From positions 129,001-193,000 of the forward strand of contig JAHQIY010000011.1 in the NCBI GenBank assembly GCA_019054805.1: 64,000 bases of DNA. Reading direction: 5' to 3'. Each line of letters begins with the position of its first letter. Within the stretch, counting starts at the first letter, position 1. Below the pieces are notes generated by a model that was given only the letters and a program-made list of their open reading frames with translations, was not told the origin of the DNA and did not search any database. The translations under genes and the position numbers were made by a program. Shown here piece after piece: positions 21,609-34,800 of the stretch. The stretch comes from Brachionus manjavacas (taxonomy: Eukaryota > Rotifera > Eurotatoria > Ploima > Brachionidae).

Positions 21609-22848
21609 AATAACCTTTAATTTATCCCACTTGCAAATTAATTAAAAGTTTTCGTGTTTATTTTCGTAGAAATTTCGAATTTTTGTGCAGCATTAAAAAA
21701 TTTTTAAAAACAATTTCAACCAAATTTCAAAAATTTTAAACTCGGCAATAAAAACCAAATTTTGTTTTTAGGAGACGGGCTTAATTGCAATTTGTATACG
21801 GTATTTGAATATTGAATATATTTATAGATAATAAATTTAATATATATTATATTAATTTAATAATAATTTGTATTTATCAATTAGAGTAGTTTTAAAAAAT
21901 TTTAAGACTATTTATCTAGTAGTAATTAATTCAATGCTTTTTGTTGTAAAATTTTACTTTTTGTTTTGTTTTTATTTTTATCCTCGCCGAGTCTGGCGAT
22001 ATTTTTCTAGATAAAATGAAAAAAAAAACTTTTTTTAAGTGTTAAGCATTATTTTTATTTTTGGTTTTGATTAATTTTGTGGAATTTTTACTTTTAATTT
22101 AAATGAAAAAAAAACTTTATTCGAATACTCTAAAAAGCTAAAGATCGGCTCTAAATTCTTAATTTTTAGCTTTCTTTACTTTAATGAAAACATTTTTTGT
22201 CTCGATAAAATTCAAAATTTTTTTCTTTTAAGTCAATTTTTTTCATCACCAAAGAGGTGTTTTTTGAAATAAACAAATTAACAAAACAAAAAATAAAGTA
22301 GGAAAAAAAATTTTTACAATTTTCTAATTGTTTATCTGTACCGAGCTAATGCGGTTAGAAAAAAAGTAAAAATTAGAGTTGATTAAAGATCACAAGTCTC
22401 ACGTCACAGTCATTAATTTTTTCTAACGCCGGACTTTAATTTGGAACTTTTAAAGCAACTCTGGTAAAAGTATAGTAAAATATCAAAAATAGGTACAATG
22501 AAATATTTATAAGAGAAATTCATACTCAGTTGAAATTTATTCAACCAAAATTTTACACACAACTTAACTTCAACAAACGGTCTGAATTCAATCGAACACA
22601 ATTTTTTGTGAACAAACATTTGAATTTGAAATTCACACGCTGAAATTTCACAGCATTCAACAAGCCACCCATTCATTCAAGTACATCCCATTTTCAACTA
22701 AAACATGTGCTCAACACTCGACTAAAATTTTTAAAACACCAAAAATCCTAAATTCTAATATTAGCTTATTTTATTCACAAGATAAATCAGCATTTGATAA
22801 ACTTAGAAACGAAAAAAATAAAAATAAAAAATACTCTTGGCAAAAACA
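21609..22848. other. AT-rich region upstream of the Tudor gene
   Basis: No coding sequence. Small retroelement debris: a CCTCGCCGAGTCTGGCGA hairpin at about 21983-22000, CATCACCAAAGAGGTG at about 22243, and the inverted LINE tail motif CTGTACCGAGCTAATGC at about 22334 (minus orientation). The last few hundred bases should hold the promoter and 5' UTR of the RRM-Tudor gene; no motif was identified. Confidence 0.4.
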
Positions 22849-25800
22849 ATGTCAAACAGTGATAGGGTTCTTTTTGTTCAGGGCATTCCCATCGACTTGG
22901 ACCGACAGGGCCTCGCAAATCTTTTCAATCGGGCTGGCCCGATCAAGAACGCGCGCCTAATCCCGCCAAAAAACTCCTCATACACGAGCACGTTCGGCTT
23001 TGTCGAATTTTCGAGCCGAACCACCGCAGCCACTGCTCTCCAAATGTTCAACAACTACAAACTGGGCAGCAAGTACTTGAATGTGAGCTACGCTCAGCAA
23101 AAAGCCTCACAAGACACTGCACTCTCCAGGAACAGTGTGTGCTCGTCGAATGGTCGTGCTGTGAGCCGCCTGTCCAACCACGACCTGAATCAGAGCAGCG
23201 ATTCGGACAAACTGAGCCGCAAGAGCTCCATTGGCCGTGGCTCTATTATTCACCAAAGCAAGCACAGATACCAACGTAAACTAAATACAACAAAAAAATT
23301 GTTCAAAAAATTTTTATTTCATTTTACTTGTCTAGGTGGTAATTACGACCTGAGCAGGCCTTTTGCGCGAAAAGTTCTTTCGCGCCAAAATTCTAAAATA
23401 AGCAGCGCAGAGGCAAGGTTCGGAGACGCCGAGGAGGCCCACACTCAGGCAAAACCACTGGAAGAGCTCAAAATTGGCGAATTGTATCCGGTCTACATAA
23501 CACATGTAAACACTCCGTCAAATTTTTTTGTCCACCTGATCACTGCCAAAGAGAAAACAGGAAATTTGATCAACAACATGGACAATTATTACCGCAACGG
23601 ATTGCATCAAGAAAATGCTGATTTAGACAAGTAAGTGTTTTTCATCTCTTTTTTTTTGTTTCTCTTTTGGCTGGACTCTTTTATTTGAATAACAAAAAAA
23701 GAAGAAATTTAAAGCTCGAAATTGATGATATGTGCGCTGGGTACTTAGACTCGTTTTGGTACAGAGCTAGAGTGATAGATAAATCGCCCGAAAAGCAAAC
23801 ATATCGCTTAAGTATCATTGATTTTGGCGATGTGCACGAGTTGCCTTTTGATCACGTGACCCATTTGAGCCAAGAGTTTAGTCGCTTGTGTCCTCTGGCA
23901 CAAAATTTATTCTAATTTTTTTTTTTATTCAAAGATTTTGCGAGACCAAGCCAGCTTCGATTAGATGCAAGTTGGCCGAGATTAGGCCGCCGAGAGGCAA
24001 CTCCGAATGGAGCCAGAAAGCCCTAGACACCATGGACACTCTTTTCAGTACTTTTATAGATTTTTGTGTTTTTTTGGCAATAAAATTTTTTTTTTTTATT
24101 TTTTTTAGAACAAGAAGATGCACTATTTGCTAAAATTTTATCTATTGACGAGTTTGAGCCGTGTAGCGGTCGTTTTGAGACCATTTATGGCATTGATTTA
24201 ATCTATGGAGGCGAGGAGTCTATTATTAGTTACTTTATCCAAAATGCTCTTGCCATTAAGGTAATTATTTTTTTTATTTATAAAAAGTAGCAAATTTGTG
24301 CAATTAAGAAAATAAACTGAATTAAAAAAATTACATAATCGCTTCAGTTTTGAGTTTATAGCTAAAAAAATATATCAAACTTGTAATTAAATTACTTGAT
24401 ATTTTTTGATTAACTAAAAAAAAATAGAAATTAACTTTTGAATTTTGTTAGTCATGAACAGAGCAAAATACTAATTAAATGTACAATTAAAATTAACTTT
24501 ATTTTTGCTTTTAAAGTTTAAAAATAGAACCAAAAATATCTAAAATTAAAAAAAAATTTTAATTACCATTTTCCAAGAGACTAACTTTCAAAGTTTATAT
24601 AATGAACATAAGAACTGATCGTGTTGAAAACTCCTTAATAGTATGCTGGGAATATTCATTAAAAAAAATTATCTTTTAATAAACTCTTAAATTTTCTTAT
24701 AGATAAAAAGATAACTTTAAATATTTGTAAATAAAACGATTTAATAAAATTATTTCAAAAATAATCTAAAAATCACTTTTTTTTCAAAATTTTTTTCAAA
24801 TTTTATTTCGAAAAGAAATTTATATAGCCGATTTAATTGAGCACATAATAAAATATTTTTATGTTCATTATTTTAAACGTTTTAAACAGAACACTTTCTT
24901 ACATATAGTTTAATTGATTAAAATCTTAATAAAAATGAGGATATTAGTTTTTTTTTAATTTTCTTTTCAAATAAAGCATAAAATGCTATTTTTTTTTTTT
25001 TTTTAAATACTTTTTTCAAATTGATCGTTCAATTTCTATTCTAAAATCGTTATATGAATTTCTAAGAAAAATTTAAATGCCACTCATAGGCATCCAAATT
25101 ATGGCTTTGAATAATTTTTTAATTTTAATTAAAAATTTTTTTAGAAATTTTAACACTTTGATTAAGATTTAATTTTTTTAGTTCAGATAAAAATTCATGG
25201 TAATTTCTTCCAAGTTAATGATAAAACAAATCACGTTTAATTAATTTATGTCATTTATTTTTTAAAAATTGCCAAAAATACCTTTTTTTTTTAAATTACT
25301 AAAAATTTTGATTTTAAATTTAGATTTGATTCTTAGTAGTTCTACATTCCAATTTATGGTTATTTTTTCCTACTTTACGTCGGGTTTTAACCCTTAAAAA
25401 AATTATTTATCAAAATTTCTAATAAATTAAACTCTTTATGCTAGACATTAATTGAGCGTCTACGATTTAAGGTTGTTAGTTTTATAGATTACAGTTTATT
25501 TATTTTTTTGTTTTCTATACCGAGGTTGAGCTCCTTAAAAATACAATATAAAATAAAATAAAAATAAAGTAAAATATGTTAAAATAAAAGATAACTAAAA
25601 AGACATTTATTGAATAGAGTGCAACATATGACATATAGTTTTAATAAATTTAAGCTAATAAAGTTTGGAAATTAATAAAGTTAAACAAAACTCATAAACT
25701 TTATTTTCAAATAAATTATGTTCCAAACATATTTTTTAATATTTAAGGACAAATTCTAAATATGTTTAAGTTTTATTAACTCTAGTGATACATTTAAAAA

Positions 25801-28800
25801 AAATTCAATTTATTGTCTAAGAAAAATTACGAAAGATTATTATTCTGAAAAAAATGATAAGTTTTTATGAATAATTTTATCCCTTTTTAAAAAATTCCAT
25901 GAAAATGAATGATTCTTTGAAATGGCTCTTCTACGAAAAAAAATCTATGAATTGACGTTCACAATTTACATAGTTGATGCTTCAGGTAAAAAGAGGATAT
26001 AATAAGGTAGTAGTTACACAGTGGAGTCTGGAACTAAATCGAAAATTTAATACCTATGTTTTATTAATGCTAAATTAACCCATATTCTGGGAATCTAGTA
26101 GATATGAAAAAAAATTTATGTGAAAAAATTATACGAATTTTTTTATATTTTAATTGAATAAAGGTTAAGGGAAAAAACAATCTGATTTGCGAGAATTTTA
26201 AATTAGTGAAAAAAAGTTAATTTTATAATTATGATAGTCATTTTAACAATTATTAATTATAATTCGATAAAAAAGGTTAATGTCTAATTATTTTCAGTCT
26301 CTGAATCGTTTGAAATTATCTCTTTTTGTTTGTTATCAAAAGTTTCAATTAAACCATCCAAAAAATCAAGTTGAGATCTCTTCACGTAAGTTTTAAGATG
26401 TGCCTTAATTCTCTCATCTTTAAGCCTTTCTTTCATACATCTTTCAAAAAATTAGCCAGCTTTTATCTCATCAAATAATTGCTCAGTTAAACGTTGGGTC
26501 TATTGTAAATTATTGTTAAATGATTTTAATGTCAAAAATTTATTGTCAAAAATTTTAATGTCAAAATAATTTAATGTCAAAAATGAAATAAGGATTTTAA
26601 TGTTAAAATTTTCTGAAGTTAAAAGCTATAGTCAATAAAGATAATTAAAAATTTGTATTTTTTGTAATTTTTATTAACCAAGGACAAAAAAAAAAACAAA
26701 AATTAATTAATTAAATGGTTGAACGCCATGTTTTTCCAAAAATTCGGATGCTAATTGAATTTTAACTTTTTCTTTTATTTCTAAGATTTAACATTAAACT
26801 CACTGACATTAATTTTTTGACATTAAAATATTTTAACATTAATTTACAGTAAATCAAACGTTGCTCTTTATGCAAGTGTTTTAATAATTTATTTAAATTT
26901 GGATGACTTTCAATGTCCTTTGCCAAAGATTTGTGCCAAGCCTCAATATTATTGCTGGTTCTGGGTAAATCTTTAAAAATTCTTTTGTGAACATTCCCAT
27001 ATTTTATTTGCTTGCTAGCATCTTTGTCTAATTGCTTACCAATGTAAAACTTTTCAAAATAACTCAATAAAACATTAAATTTATAGGGTGAAATTTTTTT
27101 AATCAAATAAAAACCATCGATAACATCTTGCGGAGGTATGAAAGCCAAAAATTTTAGATATTTAAAGCATTTTCTGAATCTATTATCTGTCCGACTTTTA
27201 TAAGCAGTTACAAGACCATTATACTGAACATGCTTAACAAATTTGAGACCAAATCAAACCAGCAACCACTTATGTTTGTTCTTTTATAACATTTTTCAAT
27301 TGAATTTAAGATGCCTTTTTCAAAATCGCAAAATAAATTTTCGGGTTCATTGTTTACTCTAGATTTAATAAATTCAAATAGTCTTGTATAAATTTTTTCA
27401 GTTTTATCAGCCAAAAAGGCACAAAGAACAGGTAGATTACGCCCATTAACTTAATTAATTGAAAATAATTGCCTAAACAAAGATGGGCTAATGTCAAACG
27501 TACCATCTATGCACCCCAACTTAGATAAATTTAAAAAACTGAGATTTTCATCTGTTGCTAATATTATTAGCCGGTCAGGATCATTTTCTCCACTATCAAA
27601 TAAATAGAACAAAATCTGAGCCCGAATTTGTCTTTCTCAGCTCTTCTGGTTCTAGCTTATTTCCATTCTATTTTTTGGGTTTGACTTTGAGAGACCATTT
27701 TGACGTCTTCTCATCCTACTTATTTGTTGAGTTAAGTTTTCTTTTGATGCAATTAAATGGGTTGATGAGCGAGGCAAGTTAGATAAGGCATCATTAATAA
27801 ACTTTTCGACAAAAAATTTGTCTTTTTCTAATCGGGTTAAGCTCAAATAAAGCTATGGCAGTAAATACTTCTTTTATTTTTTTGAATGCATCAAACACTC
27901 AAAAAACTGCTTCTTGAATGATTTTTTTTCCATTTTCAACCATCCATCTAACTTGGCTTTTTTATGCACTTGGATAAGGCTTTTTTTCTTCTATTAATTT
28001 TTGTTTTTATGTAAAAAAAAAAACGAAAGTTCTTCTATTTTGAACAGATAGATGGTGATCCTTTGTATGCTGTAGAAAAAAAACCAATTGTGACAACTGT
28101 CTATTTAATTTTAAACTAGATTGAAGCTGGAGTGGAGAACGAGTGCGAACTGAACCTTTACTTTAGTGAACAGTCGACACAAAAAAGCTACACACAAACA
28201 AACGATCAGGACACACTCGAGAGCCAAACCATAGACGAAACAATAGATGAAATGATGCTAAATATGAGCAGTGTGTCGTTGGCAAATACGAACGACCGGT
28301 GCAGAGGCGAGTATGCGCATGTGCCCAAATCGCTCGTCGATGCCAACAACCGGACCAAGCTGTTCAACTCGGTGTTTCGAGTGTTCAAAAAAAAAGACTT
28401 GAACCCTGCCGTTCAGCTGTACAAATGCAGTCAAGTACTGGACGCAAGGCTGGTGCACATCGAGGACCATTTGGAGTTTTACGTGCAGCCCAACAACAGA
28501 ATAGGCGACTTGGAACATTTGGAAGCGTGTCTCAATCAATATGCCAAAGTTCTGGTCAGCGATGCGGGTTTGGCGAACGATTTGAGAAACTTCCAGAGCA
28601 AAACAAGCCGCTTTGATGTGGTGCTGGTGCTGCACGAGGCGCAGTGGAAGCGGGCCGTCTTTTTGGAGCGCACGTCCACCAGCACTCTTTGTTCCATGTT
28701 CGACCATGACTATGAGTCGAGTGCAAATAGTGACATGGGTTTTTACAGCTTTTTTTTGGTCGACTGGGGCCGCGAAATTTTGGTGAAGACAAAGAACGCT

Positions 28801-31800
28801 CAGTCCACAGCGTGTTGCGAGCTGTTCATTTTGCCCTACGACCAAAAGTTGACTAGTGTGGGCTGGTTTGCGCTCAAGTGCAAAATAAGCGAGCATCAAA
28901 TAAAATTGAGAGAAAAAATGGGCTCGCAAACAATGAACGAAACGCGAACACTCCTGTTTGACAAAAAGTTCAGCGAGCTGTTCAAAGGCCAAGTTTTGCG
29001 CATGCGCATATCTCAAATAGTCAATGTAAAAAATGAGCTAACCGCCACAGTCGACTTGTATTTTCTGCCACACCAAATTCAACATCTACTCAAAATCGAG
29101 GCCCAACAAATTCATCAACTCAAATCCAGCCTAAACAAATCTAATGTTAATTGTGTTCAGTTCGTTCTCGATCAAATAAAACAAATTGAGCTAACAGCAA
29201 AGGTTTCTCCTTCACATATAACACATTAATTTATATAATATATAACACATAGCTGCTTTTTTCTTTTTCTTTTACCAATTTTTTTCCTAAGTAATTTCTA
29301 TGATCAAATTTTCATGATCATGCTCAAAAATTGTCTAATTTTAAAAAAAAGATTTTTAACTTTAAATTTTTGTGCACAAATGCAGGCATTTTGAACCAGG
29401 TTTTGATTATAAAATAAATTGTTATTTCTTAATAGAATTAATGCAGAAATACATTTTAGTATCCTATATTGCTAAATTTGAAAGTAAAATGTGCAAAAGT
29501 CTGCAAAATCAACCTACTTAAAATAGTATCATTTAGATGATGTGCACTCTGCATTGTGCATTTTAATATTGCAGAGTTTACCTTTAGATTTAATAAAGAA
29601 TGTAGCATTGACTCTTTTAATAAATAACAATTTATAGCAAAGTAAAAATTTTGTTCAATTTTCAAATTGCTCTTTTTGCAAATGCGTATATTATTATAGT
29701 CAAATTTTTCAAAGGAATGTCAAATTTAAAAAAATTATTTTGTCAAATTTTTCAAAGGAATGTCAAATTTAAAAAAATTATTTTGTCAAATTTTATTCGA
29801 TCATTTGTCAAATTTCAATATGTCAAATTAAAAATAAGAACGTCAAATATTATGTTTTTTTGTCAAATTTATTAAAGAAATGTCAAATTAGAAAGTATCA
29901 AATTTTTTTGATAACAGTCAAATTTTCGTCAAAAAAAAGTTAAATATTCACCAAAAAAAAAGAGAAAAATATTCATAAAAAAAGTAAAAATATTTGACGT
30001 TCTTATTTTTAATTTAAATGTAAAAGGTTAAACTTACTTTGCCAATGCTTTAGCCATTTTTTTGGGTCTCCCAGCACTTGCGACTTGACCCAAAGTTAGA
30101 CACCACGTTGCAAATATGCAATGCCATAAAAGTTGCGCATCAGAAATTTTTGAACCAAATGAGCAATTTGTAAAATTGAACAAAATTTTTACTTTGCTTT
30201 ACATATTTCAAAATTTTTTTTTTCAATTTCAATTCAAGGTTAATCAACAGGTTAGTGCCCATGCCTCATGAGACCGATTAACACTTTATTTATTTAATTG
30301 ATTATTTAAAAAAATATATGTATATATATTAAAAGTATAAAAAGAATAGAAAAAATTTTTAGTAATTAAATAGAGTTATTGATTTAATAGTCATTTGAAA
30401 AAATTTAACAACAAGGACTTTGAAAAAAATGACTTTGGAATCTCGGGGCATCGAGTCATCAAGATTAAGACAATTTATTATTTTAAAATACTTTAAGAAT
30501 TTTTTAAGAGTCATGACATTTATCGTGGAAAAAAAAAGTCCGCACTTGGACTTGTGACTTTTAAACAACTCTGATTAAAACTTGGTTTGATCATTTTGAG
30601 TATCAAAGATTGATCATAAACTTCAATTTGCCACACATGCATCATCATTTAAGAAGATTAAAACATGTCGTGGTTTTAAAGCATAATTCTGTATGCATTC
30701 AATTTTTGCAGATAGAAAACAATTCAGTTTACAGTTTAACAATGAATGCTTACTTTGAAATTTAGAAAAAATTAAAAACAAAATATATTGTAAATTTTTT
30801 TAGGTATAATTTTTGAGCATGATCATGCAAATTTGATCATTCAAAGGCACAAAAATCTCAACTCTTAGAAACAAATTAGTTTTGAAAAAATTCGGTTGTT
30901 ACCTGTATTGTTCTAGTTGACAATTATCTAATTAATTTAAATTTAAATTAATTTGAATTTTAATTTATTCAAAAAATTAGGCATAATATGAAAGTGTGAA
31001 AAATAAAAAAAGACTGAACAAGTTTTTTTAGTAAAAGAAATTCATAATTTTAATTTACATATAAATTTTTCTTTTATACCTAGATCATAAAATTAATAAA
31101 AATTAATAAAAAACGTACTTGAAAAATTTAGATATTTGATCTGATGGCAAAATCATTAAATTCAAATAATTGATAAAAAATTAAATAAATCTAAATTGAG
31201 AATTGTAAATAATTTTAGTTCTTTCTTGATCATGAATTTAAATTTTTTAGGCTTATTGTCAAAATCTCAGATCTTTACTACGATTTTTCGAATAAAAATT
31301 GACAATGACATATTTTAAAAAATTAATAACAAGAATTTAAGATTGAAATGGTTTATTTTGTTCAGTTCTAAAACTCGTTCGACGAAATGTATCAGCTGAT
31401 ACAAACTTCGCACCGCTTAAATTAAGTTTCTGCAAAAACTCTGCCAGTCTGCTAGGCACTAGATGTATTAGCAAATCGATAGAATTGAATTGAAGAGTTA
31501 TTATAGAGACTAGATTTAATATTATTTTTATTTTTTTTTAAAGATTTTTTTTTTTATTTAAAAATTTATTAAGAAAAAAAAGGCATTCTGCCCAGTTAAT
31601 ATTAAAAAAATAAACTATTTTTACCAAAGACATGAGTCTTTGAATCCTGTACACATTCCGGATCTTAAAATTGCTTTTTTTAATTTTAAACAAGTGCTTT
31701 ATCCAAAACTTTTATTTTTCGGATTAAATTGATTTTTGACAGTCGCTTTTTTTCAATATCTTCTAAGTGATTCATAAAGCTTAGTTTTTTGATTATTCTT

Positions 31801-34800
31801 TGATGTCATGGCATGGATTTTCAGACATATTTTTCAAATAAATATTTATGTTAAAGATTTTCTATGAATTATATTTAGAATATTATTTCTCAAGTCAAGT
31901 CCAAGTCACGACTTGACTTGATTTTTTTTTGAGTAAAAAGTTAAAAAGTAACTTGAGTTGATGTTTTGTCTGATTTTCTTTTACTAAATTATAGTTTGTG
32001 TAAAAATTGAATTTAGAATTTTTTTCTCTAAAATCTCTTTAATGTTTACATTTTTAATTCAATCATTTTGTTAACCAAAAAATTAACATTTCAAAATATA
32101 GATCCATTATTAAATAAATACCATAGTCTAATTTCTTGTCTTCGTCCATTTAACTAATTTTTTTTTACTTAACTAACTACATGTTAAAATAAAAAATTCA
32201 ATTTGTTACATAACAATATATACTTTTTTTTTATTTCGTTTATTTAAATCCTTTTTACTATATTTTTATTATATTTTCTATTTTTTTTTATCTTACATTA
32301 TTTATTTTTTATTTTTTTTATCTTACATTAATTATCTTTTATTTTATTCAACTTTAATTTTTTTTTCTTTTTAAAACTCTGAAGGAGCACTAGCACGATA
32401 CAGATAAAAAAAAAAATTAAGACTTGACATTTTACTCATATAAAAAAAATCAAGAAAAATCTAAAAAAAGTCAAGTCTAAACTTGACTTGACTTTTTGGT
32501 CGAAGAACTTGAAAAATAGCGACTTGAGGAACAACTCTGACTAAAATTAATCAACAGACCATAATAAAAAACATTATTAAATTAAAAATTAAAATTGTAA
32601 AAAAGCTAGACTCTATCGAGCTTTGTTTGAATAATTTTTCTTTCTAATTTTCTAATTCAAATCTTTTCAGAATCTTCTAAATGGATTAACAAAATCAAGT
32701 TAAATCTGTTCACTTCTTCTGGACTAAAAATGAAGCTTTTTATTTAAAATTTTTCTTTTGTGCATAACATCAATGTGATTTTTTTTTCTATTGTACTTTC
32801 ATGATCTAGTCAAGTCACCATTTTTAATTAGACATCATAGAAATAACAGACCATTTGTAATTTTAGTTAAATATTACTAATAAAAATAAAAAAAAGGTTA
32901 CTTAATTTTTTTGAAATTTTATTTTATATGTTTTAGAAAAAAAAATAGAATAAATTATTAATTTTGTGGTAAATACCAAATTTTATTCTATCATAAATAA
33001 TAAAAACTGTGACAATTTAGTAATTTAAATTTTTGTTCAGTATTGTTAGTGACTTTTGTCTTGGAAAATAGCTCAATAAATATTAAATGTCACAAGAAAA
33101 TATAAACTATTTGATAAAATTTTCTAGTTATATCAATTTAAGTTCAATAAAAAGGGATTCTTAAAAATTTAAAATTAAATGAAATTAAACTTGACATAGC
33201 ATGTCAAAAAATTGCTTAGTAAAATTTTTTTTCTCTTTTATCAAAATAAAATGTGACCTTTTATATTTTGATCTTTTGATCTTGATCTCAAACTTCAATG
33301 TGTTTTTTTAATGTGACCGGTTAATTGGTGTCTTTAAAAAAATTGTCTTGGTTTAAAAATTTAACTCTTAATATTTTTCAATAGCAGATTTAATAAAAGT
33401 TACCACAAATTGAATAAAAAACTAACAAATTCTTTAGGAAAATATCTAATATAAGCTTAATGTAATTTATTTAATTCTAAAAATGTGATTTTGCTTGTTA
33501 GTATCTTGTCTTTTTTTTCTTTTTTTTTTTTTTTCTTGTTGTTAAAATTTCTTCTTTTCAAATCTTTAAAAAAAAAAAAAGAAAAAAAAATTATAAACTA
33601 AAAACAAACTAATTTGAAAAATTATTCTAGGAGTTCTTTAAATACCATTAAATCATGTTACTACAAATACGATTATAAAAAAAAAAATTATGATTTATTC
33701 TCTAAAATTGTTTAGAAAGACAAAACTTTACTTTTATTTACTTTTTTTATTTTATTTTATTTTATTTATTTTTTTTTTTACATCACCCTCGCGGTGTTTA
33801 CTGAATAAAATATTATTATTATTATAATTCAAAAAAAGGAATGAAATGATCTCTAATATAAAAAAAATTATTTTTGTTTTTCAAATTGAACAATTTGTTA
33901 CAAAAAAAAACAGATAAAAACTATTATTTTTGCCGCAACCACTAGGACAACAAAAATATTTTTTTAACCTAATTTAGAATTGCATTTAACACACCTTTGC
34001 GCTAAATTTTCATTAATTATGGAATGTAAACCCTGAGTTTCTTCTTGAAGAGTTCCTTGAATTTGCATCTTCATCTGATTCAATACCAACTGCCAAGTTT
34101 TGAGAAACATCAAGTGCTGATTTAGTTTTTCTTTGAGCGCCTCTTTTCCTTTTATTACAAATAGGAATGTTCATACCAATACTACTTAAATCCATGAGCT
34201 TAAGTCTAAATGAACATTCAACAATGTGATCACAATAATAATTTTGTCATTCTTTGGTTCAATTCTAACAAAATAATTAATAAAGAATTATATCAATTTA
34301 TTCCAAAAAAGGTTGCTAAGTTCAATTTACATCAATTTTGTTATATCGACTGTTAATTTGTTACAAAAGAGTCATAATGTTTTTGTTTTTATTAAAATAG
34401 TGTGTTATGAATTGATTTTGTTCTTGTTTTTATTCAATCTGTGGATGATTTTAATGAGAAAACAAATGACATTTAATAAATGAGCTCTTTTATTTATTTA
34501 ACAAGACGAGAAAAAAAAAAGAAGAAAATTTTTTAAATTTGAGCATGTTTGTTTGACTTGTCCTTGACACAAGGTGTCTTGTCTTTTTTTTAATTAAAGC
34601 CACAATGTTTCTAACTGACTCGGTTAACTGTTAAAAATGATTAAAAAAAATATTTATTTTGTTCCTAAAGGAAAATGACTTTACGCCAATTACAAACAAC
34701 AATTTTGTAAAGCTAAAGGCTGGCCATGCATACAAAGTAAATATTCAATATTTTGACGAAAGCTACGAGAGCCCGTACTTTTTTGTGTGCTTGAGCGACA

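Noticed and set aside
28049..28119. Extra Tudor-gene exon reading IDGDPLYAVEKKPIVTTVYL
   Set aside because: It follows a plausible acceptor, but the frame meets TAG exactly at the next acceptor and there is no usable donor. A 21-nt intron would be required.
28258..29016. 252-aa minus-strand ORF opposite Tudor exon 6
   Set aside because: It has no family features. The plus strand carries the Tudor protein with consistent splicing, so the minus ORF is a shadow.
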